Positions 32,711 through 41,823 are shown, counted from the stretch's first letter. The stretch is 48,390 nt of DNA from a bacterium UBP15_UBA6099 (GCA_002435745.1 DIWT01000034.1:1-48390); one strand, 5' to 3'. The notes: generated by a model not told the origin, from the sequence alone. Program-made: numbers and translations.

Positions 32711-32826
32711 CGAACTCCTCCGCAGGTGAACATCCCATGCCGCTCCAAAATCGGAGCATATTATAAGCGCCGGGACGGATAAAATAAAGCTTTCGCGCTC
32801 CGTTTTGCGCCGGGGCGGCGGTTTTC

Positions 32827-32856
32827 TTGACAAGCGCTCTTTAAGGTCATTACATT
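32827..32856 (+). promoter_or_regulatory. Candidate promoter for the TPR/ABC exporter operon
   Basis: TTGACA (32827-32832, perfect consensus), 18-base spacer, TACATT (32851-32856). It is about 98 bases before the TPR gene. A second TATAAT at 32886-32891 has no recognisable -35. The region also serves as the upstream side of the divergent CoA-transferase gene. Confidence 0.5.
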
Positions 32857-32953
32857 AATTATGCGCGTCGGCGACTAAGGCTCGCTATAATTAGCTTCAG
32901 GAGCGACGCGCCGGCGCGGCTATGAGAAGCCGCTCTTATCGGCGCTTGACATC

Positions 32954-33982
32954 ATGAATGCGAATGGCTCGACAACCGCGCGCGCGGCAAGGTTCCTCGC
33001 GGCGAACGCAGACGCCCTGTTCCTGCTGGCGGCATGTTTCCTCGCGCTGACTCTGCTTCGCGAGCAGACTAATGTTCTCCACAAACAATGGAAGACGGCT
33101 ATGTGGTCGGACGAAACGCTGCTTGAGCGCCCGTCGAAATATTCGCATATAAGCGTGCTCAACATGCTGCCGCAGCCGATCAAGAAAGCGACGGCGAATG
33201 TGTTCTGGATACGAGCAATGTCTCTAAAAGCGGATCAAGCGTTCGAGATGCGAAAGGAGCAGGCGTCCGGGGCAAAGCTATCGGGACTGATGGCGCAGGC
33301 GGGACTGTCGCGGACCACCGCCGATTCGATCGAGATGTACGAGCTTATCCGTATGGTGACGATTCTGGACCCCGCGTTCGAGTACGCCTATTACTACGGC
33401 TCCACCCTGCTGGCTTGGGATGAGGAACTGGAGCTGGCTTTCCTGCTTTCGGAAGCCGGACTGCGCAACAACCCCAAATCGGCCATGATAGCTTCCAACC
33501 TGTCGTTCATGAGCTACTATTTCCGTGGCGACTGGGAGATGGGAGGCATGTACGCGGAAATATCCCATCGGAACTCCGGCAAGTATTCATCGTCCGCCGA
33601 CGAGGTGGCCGACCTGTACGCCGCCGGGCGCAACTATGAGCTGGCCATCGGGTTTCTGGCGGACTCCATCGAGAAGGCGAAAGACGATGCGACTCGCGTC
33701 CAGCTTCAGAACCAAGCCGGCATGATAATGGTGGAGATGCACATAGATCAGATAGACAAAGCCGCCGGTTTTTTTAAGAGCATCAAAGGCAGAGGCCCGA
33801 GAGACGTAGAAGAGCTTGTGGCGGCGCGGCTGCTTTCAGAGGTTCCTCAGGAGCCTTTCGGCGGCGTTTACGTGATAACCGAGGAGGGCGCGACCAACAA
33901 GCCCGAAGTGCGAAACAAGCACTACAAGAGAATGAGAGAGTATCAGGCCGAGACTCCGAAAGGCGGCAGAAAAAGAATATGA
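32954..33982 (+). CDS. Membrane-anchored TPR-like protein linked to ABC exporter
   Basis: A 342-residue protein with one N-terminal membrane helix (about 20-40) and a long helical domain whose A/Y/L patterning (for example DPAFEYAYYYGSTLLAW, NPKSAMIASNLSFMSYYFRGDW and ADLYAAGRNYELAIGFLADSIEKA) fits tetratricopeptide-like repeats. It probably sits on the outer face of the inner membrane and contacts partner proteins. Its stop overlaps the start of the ABC ATPase gene (ATGA), which places it in the same operon as the ATPase, the permease and the YcgQ-like protein. I do not recognise a named family. Confidence 0.7.
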   Translation: MNANGSTTARAARFLAANADALFLLAACFLALTLLREQTNVLHKQWKTAMWSDETLLERPSKYSHISVLNMLPQPIKKATANVFWIRAMSLKADQAFEMRKEQASGAKLSGLMAQAGLSRTTADSIEMYELIRMVTILDPAFEYAYYYGSTLLAWDEELELAFLLSEAGLRNNPKSAMIASNLSFMSYYFRGDWEMGGMYAEISHRNSGKYSSSADEVADLYAAGRNYELAIGFLADSIEKAKDDATRVQLQNQAGMIMVEMHIDQIDKAAGFFKSIKGRGPRDVEELVAARLLSEVPQEPFGGVYVITEEGATNKPEVRNKHYKRMREYQAETPKGGRKRI

Positions 33983-34722
33983 ACGCGCTCGAAATCTCAA
34001 ATCTGAAAAAAATCTATAAAACCGGTTTTTTGCGCAAGGAAACCGTCGCCGCCGTCAACGACCTTTCTTTCAATGTGCGGAAAGGCGAAATTTACGGGTT
34101 CCTCGGCCCGAACGGCTCCGGAAAAACCACGACTCTTATGAGCGTGATGGGGTTCATAACCCCGACGTCGGGCAAGATTCTTGTTCTGGGCGACAGCCCC
34201 GGCTCGTCGAAAAGCCGCGAGCGCATCGGATTCCTTCCTGACAACCCGGTACTCTATCCGTATCTTTCGGGATACAACGCGCTGTATGTCGTGGGCCGGA
34301 TGTTCCTGCTGTCGCACGCGGAGATAAACAAAAGGATCGGGGCGCTGGCGGACGAACTCGGGATGGACAGGGAGCTTCGCCTTCCGGTCGCCAAGCATTC
34401 CAGAGGGATGAGACAGAGGATAGGGTTCGCTCAGGCGCTGATTAACGACCCGGAACTGCTGATTATGGACGAGCCGATGAACGGTTTGGATCCCATGGGC
34501 CGCAAGATGTTCAGGGACGTTATCATGAAGCGGCGCGAGAAGGGCAAAACCGTCTTCTTCAGCTCTCACATACTGTCGGACATCGAGATGATCTGCGACA
34601 AGATATGCGTGATCCGCGACGGCGGCATAATCTATGAGAACACAATGAGGGGCATATCCGAAAGCAGGCCCGGAGAAACGCTTGAAGACATATTTATGTC
34701 CATGATGGGGAGCGGAAAATGA
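33979..34722 (+). CDS. ABC transporter ATP-binding protein (ABC-2 exporter type)
   Basis: A 247-residue ABC ATPase. Walker A is GPNGSGKTT (residues 43-51), the signature is HSRGMRQRIGFAQAL (about 137-151, SRGMRQ in place of LSGGQ), Walker B is LLIMDEP (about 156-162) with NGLDPMG as D-loop, and the switch His is in FFSSHIL. The layout is that of CcmA/NatA-like exporters. Overlaps the TPR gene by four bases and the permease gene by four bases, so the three are translationally coupled. The SRGM signature is common in this exporter class. Substrate unknown. Confidence 0.92.
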   Translation: MNALEISNLKKIYKTGFLRKETVAAVNDLSFNVRKGEIYGFLGPNGSGKTTTLMSVMGFITPTSGKILVLGDSPGSSKSRERIGFLPDNPVLYPYLSGYNALYVVGRMFLLSHAEINKRIGALADELGMDRELRLPVAKHSRGMRQRIGFAQALINDPELLIMDEPMNGLDPMGRKMFRDVIMKRREKGKTVFFSSHILSDIEMICDKICVIRDGGIIYENTMRGISESRPGETLEDIFMSMMGSGK

Positions 34723-35486
34723 TAAGGAGAGCATTCTGGGTGTCGGCGGCCACAATCGCCGAGTTGCTGAAAGACCGAACGATAGCGGGCGTCTTTTTCG
34801 TCGGCGTGGCGATGATTTTCGGCGGCTACGTCGTGGCGGAGATGGCGGTGGTCGAACGGATGAAGATGTTTGTCGACACCGGGGTCGGCGCGGTGTTCGT
34901 CGCCGGCGTTTTCATCACTCTGATGGCAGGCTCGAACCTGCTCGGCAGAGAAATCCGCGACAAAGAGATATTGTGCACGCTCTCCAAACCGCTCCCGCGC
35001 CCGGTGTGGGTGGTGGGGAAAACTCTCGGACTCCTCGTCGCGGTGGCCATCCTGATTTTCTCTCTGGCGACTGTCTTGTTGATATACCTGAAGTTCCAGA
35101 CCAATGTATGGAAGCCGGAAATTTTCCTCGCCTGTTTTTTTATCTATCTTGAGATGGTGATTCTGTGCAACTACATCGTGTTGTTCTCCTGCGTTACGAC
35201 GCAGTATCTTTCGGTGTTTTCCGGGATACTGATTCTGCTGGCGGGGGGGATGGCGGACGACCTAAAAATATACTGGGACAGCGCGTCGCCGCTTGCGCAG
35301 GGGATGTCCCGGCTTTTATATTACGCGCTGCCCAATCTCGGCGCGTATTCTCCCGGCCCGGTACTTTCAGGCTCTGCGTCGGTTCCGGCAAACCTGCTTT
35401 TCGCCATGATTTTTTCCGCGGCGATGTACGTGATAGTCGCAGTCACGCTGTCGGCTCTGGTCATCAGAAAGAAGGAACTTGCGTGA
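34719..35486 (+). CDS. ABC-2 type transporter permease
   Basis: A 255-residue membrane protein with about six hydrophobic segments (near 20-40, 55-75, 103-125, 135-155, 160-178, 225-248). The N terminus has RRAFWVSAATIAELLKDRTIAG, and the LMAGSNLLGREIRDKEILCTLSKPLPRPVWVVGK segment is the conserved cytoplasmic loop of ABC-2 permeases, where loss or exchange between alternative conformers is coupled to ATPase contact. It overlaps the ATPase gene by four bases. Together they form a complete exporter; the substrate may be a lipid, glycan or peptide. Confidence 0.85.
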   Translation: MIRRAFWVSAATIAELLKDRTIAGVFFVGVAMIFGGYVVAEMAVVERMKMFVDTGVGAVFVAGVFITLMAGSNLLGREIRDKEILCTLSKPLPRPVWVVGKTLGLLVAVAILIFSLATVLLIYLKFQTNVWKPEIFLACFFIYLEMVILCNYIVLFSCVTTQYLSVFSGILILLAGGMADDLKIYWDSASPLAQGMSRLLYYALPNLGAYSPGPVLSGSASVPANLLFAMIFSAAMYVIVAVTLSALVIRKKELA

Positions 35487-36356
35487 ATGGAGTTTTCTGA
35501 GGGCAAGCGCTTTTCCGCCGTCCGGTTCGCGAGAAAAATCGCGCTGTTCGCGTACGGTTATTTTCTGCTTTTTCTGGCGTCGGCAGAATCGACAGGACAC
35601 CATTTGCGCGAGGAATATGAGCCTGCGTTTCTTGTTGCAGCCGCGTCGCTTATAGCAATTTCAATCTTTATTCCTTCATCAAAAAAACTAAACGCCAATC
35701 AAGAGCGCTCCAAGCCGAGATTCATCAAATTCTCAGACGCGGTGGCATTATGCGCGATGGCCGTATTGCTGTTTCCGGTCTTCAGGGGTCTTACAGACGC
35801 GCATTCAACCTCTGAAACTCTCTCCTTTTTATTCGAAGAAGACCACGGCCATGAATTGAATCTTTTCGGCCCGATAGACTTTCAAGCGCTGGAAAAACCG
35901 CATCCGACGGATATCTCTATAGATAAGACGGACAATAACAACTCTGAAGACGCGCTGACTTATGCTCCGTTGAACATCGCCGAACTTCACATGCTTCTCA
36001 GATCCGGGGGCGACGCGTTCGACGGAGACCGCGTTGCTCTGAGGGGATGGGTCGCGCAAAAAGCGCCTGACAATGAGCGTCTTACTCTCTCAAGAAACGT
36101 CGTATCATGCTGCAAAGCTCATTCTATTCCTGTGACAATTGATATTTCGGGCAAGCAGACGAAACCGTTTTCTAAAGGCGACTGGATAATTGCGATGGGT
36201 CGAATCAGAAAGAAAAATCCTGAAGCGCCCCCTATTAATAACACGGAAAGCCCCGTGTCGGATTATTACATTGAAGCCGACCTGATTGAACATGCAAAAG
36301 AACCCGTCGATCCCTATATCAACAAAAGCGCTTCGCATAAACCGTTTAAATACTGA
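35487..36356 (+). CDS. YcgQ/TIGR03943-like membrane protein
   Basis: A 289-residue protein with about three hydrophobic helices in the first 110 residues and a soluble domain after. The C-terminal part contains VALRGWVAQKAPDNERLTLSRNVVSCCKAHSIPVTIDISG followed by KGDWIIAMGRI, an OB-like pattern with a Cys-Cys pair that I recognise from the YcgQ (TIGR03943, DUF1980) family. In other genomes these proteins are paired with YraQ/YcgR permeases, which are absent here. Its ATG immediately follows the permease stop (TGA ATG), so it is the last gene of the exporter operon. It converges on the alkaline phosphatase gene with 13 bases between. Confidence 0.65.
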   Translation: MEFSEGKRFSAVRFARKIALFAYGYFLLFLASAESTGHHLREEYEPAFLVAAASLIAISIFIPSSKKLNANQERSKPRFIKFSDAVALCAMAVLLFPVFRGLTDAHSTSETLSFLFEEDHGHELNLFGPIDFQALEKPHPTDISIDKTDNNNSEDALTYAPLNIAELHMLLRSGGDAFDGDRVALRGWVAQKAPDNERLTLSRNVVSCCKAHSIPVTIDISGKQTKPFSKGDWIIAMGRIRKKNPEAPPINNTESPVSDYYIEADLIEHAKEPVDPYINKSASHKPFKY

Positions 36357-36369
36357 AATCACAGCCGTT

Positions 36370-37881
36370 TCATTCGCTCCCGGCCGCAGCTTCATTCATA
36401 ACTTTAAAAATATGCGTGTTGTCAATCAGCCTTGTCCCCGGATACCATGAGCCTTCGTGTTTCGTGAATATCTCGACTCCGGCCCCTTTCGCGTAGACGC
36501 TGACAAGCTCGTTGGTGTGCCCGCCCGTTGAATAAAAAACTTCTTCACCGGGATATTCGCAGAGCGCGGCGACGCATTTCTGTTCGGGCAGGTCGCCGGG
36601 AGCGAGTTTCTTTTCCGGATTGAGCCTCATTAAGCTGTTGGCGTGGTCGGCGGTGACGATGAGCAGTGTGTTTTCCCAGTCGAGGGCGTTGTCCGGCCTT
36701 TCGATGAAATCTACCGCCGCGCGGACCGCCTCGTTCAGGTCCCACATCGCGCCGATCATCCAACTGAAATCGTTCGCGTGATTCGCCCAGTCGATATCGC
36801 CCTGCTCCGCCAAGAGAAAGAACCCGTTTTCATTCGACGAGAGAATTTCGAGAGAGGACAAGACGACGTCTCGCAGAAGCGGGTTTTCGTCCGTCGCGCG
36901 TTCAATCGCGGGAGCGCCCGGCTCGTCTATGGGAACTGGATGCTCGAAGCTTCCGTCAGCCCCTCCGAAAAGCCCGAAGAGTTTTTTTCTCCACGCCGCC
37001 GCCGTCGCCGCAGCAGCAGAAAGAAGCGCCGCGCCGTCCTCCCCTGCCCGCCTCTCGACGAAAACGTATTCGCCGGAAGAACTCGCGCTTTCATACAACC
37101 CCTTAGAGATGTATCCCTTTGTGGTTTCCCATTTCGGATTGTTGAGCGAAGGATGGCCGCCGCCGATTACGACGTCCGGGCGGGTTACTGTGAGAATCTC
37201 GTCGGCTATGCCAAGACCGGAATAACTTTTAAATCCGGTGTAAAAATTGTTCCTACTCTTATTGTGGCTCGAAAAAGCCGCCGGGGTGGCATGGGAAAAA
37301 GGAACGGTTGACACTACTCCTATCGAGGCTCCGTTTGTTTCTCTCATGATTTCCGAAATCGATTTCAACTTCCCGTTTTCCGAGCCTTCGAAATTCCAAG
37401 CGATTCTTGATCGCTCCGTCTTAACGCCTGTGGACAACGCCGTTCCCGCCGAAGCGGAGTCGGTGGCGGGGCCTTTTCTTAAAAGCGGCGGAGTCTTCCT
37501 CGAATAATCGGGGAATAAGTATCTCAATCTTTCCTCCGTGTCCTCAGACAGCGGGGACGGCTCGGTTCCCGCCTTCTTCAGGTTGTAACCGTAGATGGGA
37601 TTGAAATTATCGGGATCAAAAGTCGGTCTTCCCTGCATGACCGCGTAAAGGTTGTAAGTCGACTCGTCCCAAGTGGTAACGTAATTCTTATAAGGAAAAC
37701 TATGCCATGCCAGCGAGAAGTCCTCGCCGAACAGGTAGTTGCTCGCTGCTATCTCGTGCTGAAGATGCATCCCGTCGCCTATGAACAGGATGATGTTTTT
37801 CGCCGGAGCGGCCCATGCCGCCGCCGCAAACCACAATAATGCCGCTGTCAGCGCGGCGCTTATTCTTGCCGTTCGTTTCAT
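36370..37881 (-). CDS. Exported alkaline phosphatase
   Basis: A 503-residue phosphomonoesterase of the PhoA superfamily. A signal peptide ends near AAWAAPA (about residue 25). Metal and catalytic residues are visible: FIGDGM (Asp), ATDSASAGTA with the nucleophilic Ser after Asp, LLAEQGDIDWANHAND (Glu/Asp/His), IVTADHANSL and STGGHTNE (His). It releases phosphate from organic phosphoesters in the periplasm or outside. The ATG at 37881 has GGAGG nine bases upstream; a TTG one codon earlier is also open. A promoter-like pair (37909-37937) precedes it; no Pho box was identified. The interval to 38048 otherwise contains no gene. Confidence 0.92.
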   Translation of the reverse strand: MKRTARISAALTAALLWFAAAAWAAPAKNIILFIGDGMHLQHEIAASNYLFGEDFSLAWHSFPYKNYVTTWDESTYNLYAVMQGRPTFDPDNFNPIYGYNLKKAGTEPSPLSEDTEERLRYLFPDYSRKTPPLLRKGPATDSASAGTALSTGVKTERSRIAWNFEGSENGKLKSISEIMRETNGASIGVVSTVPFSHATPAAFSSHNKSRNNFYTGFKSYSGLGIADEILTVTRPDVVIGGGHPSLNNPKWETTKGYISKGLYESASSSGEYVFVERRAGEDGAALLSAAAATAAAWRKKLFGLFGGADGSFEHPVPIDEPGAPAIERATDENPLLRDVVLSSLEILSSNENGFFLLAEQGDIDWANHANDFSWMIGAMWDLNEAVRAAVDFIERPDNALDWENTLLIVTADHANSLMRLNPEKKLAPGDLPEQKCVAALCEYPGEEVFYSTGGHTNELVSVYAKGAGVEIFTKHEGSWYPGTRLIDNTHIFKVMNEAAAGSE

Positions 37882-37908
37882 CAATATAATCCTCCTCGTT
37901 CGCCATTC

Positions 37909-37937
37909 ACTATATCATTATATAATGCCCGTGTTAA
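37909..37937 (-). promoter_or_regulatory. Candidate promoter for alkaline phosphatase
   Basis: Read on the minus strand: TTAACA (plus 37932-37937), 17-base spacer, TATAGT (plus 37909-37914). The spacer also contains TATAAT, but its distance from the -35 (nine bases) is too short. Transcription would start about 20 bases before the start codon. Confidence 0.45.
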
Positions 37938-38048
37938 TTACATATTAAGTTCATGTTGCCGCCGGATTAAAATTTTAGAAGATTCGTAAAATTGCGCGAA
38001 AAATGATGCGCGGTCAGAAAGCTAATTATCCTTCGTGGGACCCGCGGC

Positions 38049-39254
38049 TCACAGCATTTCCATGAAGCCTTGCAGGCGAGTCAGAATCTGGCCTTCGAAA
38101 TAGTTCCTCGGATCGACGCAGTCCACATCCAGATTTATCATCGGGACGCCCGCCGCGCGGAGGGAATCTTTCATGGTCTGTCTCGCGCCGCAGTTCTGCC
38201 TGCATCCCCAGTGGGACGGGTTAATGGCTCCGTCGACGGAATACTCTCTCGCCAGTTTATCGAGGATGGCCAACCGATGTTCAAGCGGGCCGTTGAGGGG
38301 GTGCGTTATCTGGCGAACTGCCAGCCCTTCGAGAGGGTTGTCTTCGTCGAGGTCGTCCCAATAGATGTGGTTCAATTCGTCAATGACAATCTTCGCGCCG
38401 TATTTTTCTTCAAGCCAAGTTATGATGTTGTTCTTGAACTGAATGCGGTTCTGAACCCACAATAGCCTGTGTTTTTCCGGTGGAACGGCTCCGGAATCAA
38501 GAACGGCGCGCGTCTCAGAAAGAAACGTTTCCGCCACATCGACGCCCTCTTCCCCGCCCATGAGCAGCGCGAAAACAATCTGGAAATTCCTGAGGGTGTC
38601 GCTTGTGATGGGAGCGGGCCGCAGCTTGCAAAGCTCGTAAAGCTCTTTGACAATGGCGGACGCTTTGTTGGACAGCCTTGCGGATTCCTTCATGCGCTCA
38701 GGGTCGTATTTCTTGCCCGTGAGCCTTTCAATGTATCGGGTCATCTCGCCGTACTGTCCGACGAGCCAATCTACTTTGTCCTTAGTGACCGGAGGATACG
38801 GGATATCGAGCGTGAAAGGCTCCACGCCCGTCATGCGCGCCACATTCAATATTGTTTTCAGTCCTCCATCGCATGGAGTCGTCGCGCCGATGAGGAGTTG
38901 CGGCTTGCCGAGCAGTTCTTTCCTCGCGGCCCCTATCATGGCGCGATGATACGCGCATCCGTCTCCGGTGTATCCGAACCCTTCGGCGTCCGCGAGGAAC
39001 GACGCGCTGCTTCCAGTCCCGGCGAGCATTGCGCCCACAAACTCGATGAAGACCGCGCCGACATCCATAGCCCGAAAAATCTCGAACGGGACGAACACGC
39101 CCGTCCATGCGTGAGCGTAGTTGTCGTCGAAAAGCTTCTGCCCTATCCTGCCGGTTTCGTAGGCGAGCAGCCTGCGCGCCGTTTTCTGTTCGGCTACCTT
39201 TTTCCCTAGCGAGCCGACCAGCCCGTCGAAATATGCTTTAAGGTTTGTGTCCAT
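38049..39254 (-). CDS. 2-hydroxyacyl-CoA dehydratase-type subunit (HgdB/BcrB-like)
   Basis: A 401-residue member of the 2-hydroxyglutaryl-CoA dehydratase D-component family (HGD-D; also benzoyl-CoA reductase subunits). Characteristic cysteines are in TTPCDGGLKT (about 128), SHWGCRQNCGARQ (about 355-360) and LDVDCVDPRNY (about 380), consistent with an [4Fe-4S] cluster and substrate pocket. These enzymes eliminate water from 2-hydroxyacyl-CoA or reduce aromatic-CoA after one-electron activation. The start has GGAG nearby. It is 41 bases downstream of its partner subunit. No HgdC/BcrA-type ATPase activator gene is in the window, so the electron donor must be encoded elsewhere. Confidence 0.85.
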   Translation of the reverse strand: MDTNLKAYFDGLVGSLGKKVAEQKTARRLLAYETGRIGQKLFDDNYAHAWTGVFVPFEIFRAMDVGAVFIEFVGAMLAGTGSSASFLADAEGFGYTGDGCAYHRAMIGAARKELLGKPQLLIGATTPCDGGLKTILNVARMTGVEPFTLDIPYPPVTKDKVDWLVGQYGEMTRYIERLTGKKYDPERMKESARLSNKASAIVKELYELCKLRPAPITSDTLRNFQIVFALLMGGEEGVDVAETFLSETRAVLDSGAVPPEKHRLLWVQNRIQFKNNIITWLEEKYGAKIVIDELNHIYWDDLDEDNPLEGLAVRQITHPLNGPLEHRLAILDKLAREYSVDGAINPSHWGCRQNCGARQTMKDSLRAAGVPMINLDVDCVDPRNYFEGQILTRLQGFMEML

Positions 39255-39295
39255 AAGTCTCCGGGGCCTGCCCGCGCCGTCCCGCGTCCGCCCTC

Positions 39296-40372
39296 TTAAA
39301 TCGTCTCAAGAAACGCCTGCGCCCTAGTGGCGAGCTGCCCGGAGCCGGAAGTGTAATCGCCCTCTATGAACAGCGCTCTGACGCCTAGCCGCCGCAGCGA
39401 ATCCCTGATGAACGGCGCGTCATACAAATGCGCGTCGCAGAATTTCAGGATGTGGAAAACCACGCCGTCCGGTTTCGTTTCTTCCACTTTGCGGACGAGG
39501 CGGGAAGCGTAGTCGTCCGCGTCTACCATTCTAGGGCAAGGGGATTTGCGAAGGTAAGCGCGAGCGAGGGCTTCCAGCGGAGGAATGTCAGGGTCGGGCG
39601 GCGCAGTAGAGCTAAAACGGCTGCCCGCGCAAAGCGCGTCGGAAACAACCGTCGCGCCGTATGACTCGAACATGCGAGCCAGTTCCGGGTCGTCCGTCAT
39701 ATTGCCTGCCAGCAACAGTTTAGGGCCTTTTGCGTCCGTTCCGGCTCCCGCGCGGGCTTTCGCTGCTGCGACCTCATTCTCCGCCATGTCCAGAGCGGCT
39801 CCGGGGGACATCCTCTGAGCGGCGATATAAATTTCCATCGCGCGCGACCCCGGCATGTCTATCAGCCCCGCCTCGCGCGCCTCGTCCATTCCGGCGAGGG
39901 CCTCTCTCAGTTTTGCGTAAGAGCGAATCGACTCGCGCAGCTTGTCGTCGCCAATTTGAGTCGCGAAGGTTTCCTCCGCCCACGACTTGAACTCGGAAAG
40001 CCTAGCGGCGAAAGCGAGGACGCTCGCGTCGTCGCCGCGCCTCGGAACCGCAAGCAGGAACGCCGGGACATCAGGGACGACGGAGGGCCAGATGTCGAAG
40101 AAGCGTCTCTGCGCGTCGCAGCCGCTCGTGAAGACCGCCCCGCGAAGGTGGTTCAACCTGCCGCCCGCCGCCGACTCCAGACAAGCCTTCACGTAAGGAC
40201 AGATGTTGGTGTGCATCAGGGAATCGGCGACTCCGGTTGAGGCCCGTTCGCCGGTTATCCTTACGGGAGTCATCCCGGCGGCGTCGAGTATCTCAATCGG
40301 CGTGTATCCGCAGAACCATCCCGCCGACGGGCCGGAGTCGTCTGTCGCGTTTTCTTTTTTTTCAGTCGGCAT
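39296..40372 (-). CDS. 2-hydroxyacyl-CoA dehydratase-type second subunit
   Basis: A 358-residue HGD-D family protein, the likely partner of the 38049-39254 product. The N-terminal segment GWFCGYTPIEILDAAGMTPVRITGE is the conserved start of this family; other features are NICPYVKAC, FTSGCDAQRRFFDIW, and the C-terminal HILKFCDAHLYDA with IEGDYTSGSGQLATRAQAF. Cys residues in CPY, SGCDA and KFCDAH are positioned to bind the cluster. AGGAG lies seven bases upstream of the ATG. It is preceded by the enoyl-CoA hydratase/isomerase gene at a distance of 30 bases, indicating one transcript. Confidence 0.85.
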   Translation of the reverse strand: MPTEKKENATDDSGPSAGWFCGYTPIEILDAAGMTPVRITGERASTGVADSLMHTNICPYVKACLESAAGGRLNHLRGAVFTSGCDAQRRFFDIWPSVVPDVPAFLLAVPRRGDDASVLAFAARLSEFKSWAEETFATQIGDDKLRESIRSYAKLREALAGMDEAREAGLIDMPGSRAMEIYIAAQRMSPGAALDMAENEVAAAKARAGAGTDAKGPKLLLAGNMTDDPELARMFESYGATVVSDALCAGSRFSSTAPPDPDIPPLEALARAYLRKSPCPRMVDADDYASRLVRKVEETKPDGVVFHILKFCDAHLYDAPFIRDSLRRLGVRALFIEGDYTSGSGQLATRAQAFLETI

Positions 40373-40402
40373 CGTCGGAGCTCCTAAAATGCCCGCGTTA
40401 AA

Positions 40403-41131
40403 TCAACCGGGCATCGAAAATTTCAGCGTTCCCATAAAATGTTGCGGGTCTTTCTCGTCGAGCGCGGCCACAACTTCCTCTCGGATGCGCCTCTTCATCT
40501 CGGCGTAGGTTTTCATTTTCTTTTTGGCCAGAGCCGCCGCGAACTCGACGGACTTCGGTATCAGTTGGTCTTCGGGATACACCGCCTCGACGAACCCCAT
40601 GTTCAAGGCTTCCGGGCCGGTGAAGCGCCCGCCGGTGTAGTAAAGCCTGTGGAATGAAGCCGGAGGCATGACCGCGCGGCATATCTCAATCATCCCCGGC
40701 AGAAACGGTATATTGATGTCGATCTCCGGCGCGCAAATCCATCCCCTGTCCTCCCTCATGAACCTGAAATCCATGTGAGCGGCGAGGAACAGCCCGGCGG
40801 CGAAAGTGTGGCCGTTCAGAGCCGCCACCGTCGGTTTCGGATACAACGTCACCCGTTTGAACATCCCGTTCACCTGTTTCAGATAATCCACTATCTTGTC
40901 CGGCGACGCGATGTTCATCATTATGTGCTCAAGGTCCAGCCCGTTCGAGAAAAACTTGGGGTCTCCGCCCGTGAACACCACCGCCCCCGCCCTGTCGTCC
41001 TTCTCGATGATATCCAGACATTCCATCATCTCCGCTATCATCGCGGGGTTGAACCTGTTTTCCTTTTTGTAATTCATCGTCACAACATAAACCCGTTCCT
41101 GTTCCTTCAGTTCCATTGTCAAGAAATCCAT
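40403..41131 (-). CDS. Enoyl-CoA hydratase/isomerase family protein
   Basis: A 242-residue crotonase-fold enzyme. It has ENRFNPAMIAEMMECLDIIEKDDRAGAVVFTGGDPKFFSNGLDL, with the first oxyanion-hole segment, then ALNGHTFAAGLFLAAHMDFRF, with the second, and the EDRGWICAPEIDINIPFLPGM segment, most like delta3-delta2-enoyl-CoA isomerases. Substrates would be short unsaturated acyl-CoAs. I use the start at 41131 because GGAGG lies five bases upstream; the 45-codon extension is in non-coding DNA. It is the first gene of the three-gene acyl-CoA operon and lies at the left edge of the accessory island that begins around 41.2 kb. Confidence 0.85.
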   Translation of the reverse strand: MDFLTMELKEQERVYVVTMNYKKENRFNPAMIAEMMECLDIIEKDDRAGAVVFTGGDPKFFSNGLDLEHIMMNIASPDKIVDYLKQVNGMFKRVTLYPKPTVAALNGHTFAAGLFLAAHMDFRFMREDRGWICAPEIDINIPFLPGMIEICRAVMPPASFHRLYYTGGRFTGPEALNMGFVEAVYPEDQLIPKSVEFAAALAKKKMKTYAEMKRRIREEVVAALDEKDPQHFMGTLKFSMPG

Positions 41132-41201
41132 GATATCCTCCTCGCCATTAAAAAAACGGCAACGTTTCAATAGTCCGCAATGATATAAAAGCTGAGAGTT
41201 T

Positions 41202-41522
41202 ATGTCAAATAAACCCGAATCCGCTTCATCTGAGAAATGTCGCCCTGACATTGCGAACAAAATCAAAATCTACACCGGCGTGGCGTCAGGATACAGAGAC
41301 GGGACTGTCGGCGGGCAGACGCTTGATTGGCACATCGAACCTCCGGACGCCGGCTCCATCCTCGAACATAGTTTGGTCAGCAACCATACGGATAGGATAA
41401 AGGTACAATGGAACGCGGACATAAACCGCAACGCGAAGGTATGCGCCCGCGAGAACAAATCCGACAAAGAGTGTCTAGCCCGCATTTTCACTAATGCGGG
41501 CCGAAATCGAAGAAAGGGATGA
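41202..41522 (+). pseudogene. Small frame, possible fragment of a modular extracellular protein
   Basis: A 106-codon frame with no signal peptide or membrane segment. It contains the beta-strand-like pattern IYTGVASGYRDGTVGG followed by LDWHIEPPDAGSILEH and KVQWNADI, which resembles an Ig-like or adhesin module rather than a complete protein. No ribosome binding site is clear. It is the first of several partial frames in the island and may derive from the same large modular gene as those at 42457, 43107 and 46029. I cannot show that it is translated; a genuine small gene is possible. Confidence 0.35.
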
Positions 41523-41637
41523 GATACTAGGCGAATAGAGCGAGAACAAGGGAGCATACTTTTTCGTATGTGACGGCAGTTCGAGTCGATGATTCAACGA
41601 CGTAGATCGCCCTTTATTCGATTTCCCAGATTTTCTC

Positions 41638-41823
41638 GTGAAAATCCGGGCAAAATGCATGGATGTCATTTTCAGTAGCCCATCCGGCGAAATCCGCGTC
41701 TGCTCCGACCCCACCCTTTCCGACGACCAATGCCCCGCCTTTGCTTGCATTCCTCACATGACAAATGTTATATTTATCATTAGCATTATCGTCACTATTG
41801 ATATTCGACAAAGGCGTTTATGA
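41638..41823 (+). pseudogene. Degenerate copy of the modular-protein segment
   Basis: The 61-codon frame contains CPAFACIPHMTNVIFI, which aligns with a segment of the downstream modular protein read as FVCVPQITDVKIL (about 43300-43340). At DNA level the stretch from about 41737 to 41775 is clearly related to the 37-bp repeat at 43229 and 43300. The rest has no counterpart and no ribosome binding site. I interpret it as an old, decayed copy. The opposite-strand frames (41475-41811) are not supported by this homology. The stretch 41824-41898 contains further weak similarity to the fragment at 42500. Confidence 0.35.

Noticed and set aside
41475..41811. Minus-strand frames of 91 and 65 codons in the island
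   Set aside because: The plus strand has homology to the modular protein downstream in this stretch; the minus frames have no supporting feature.
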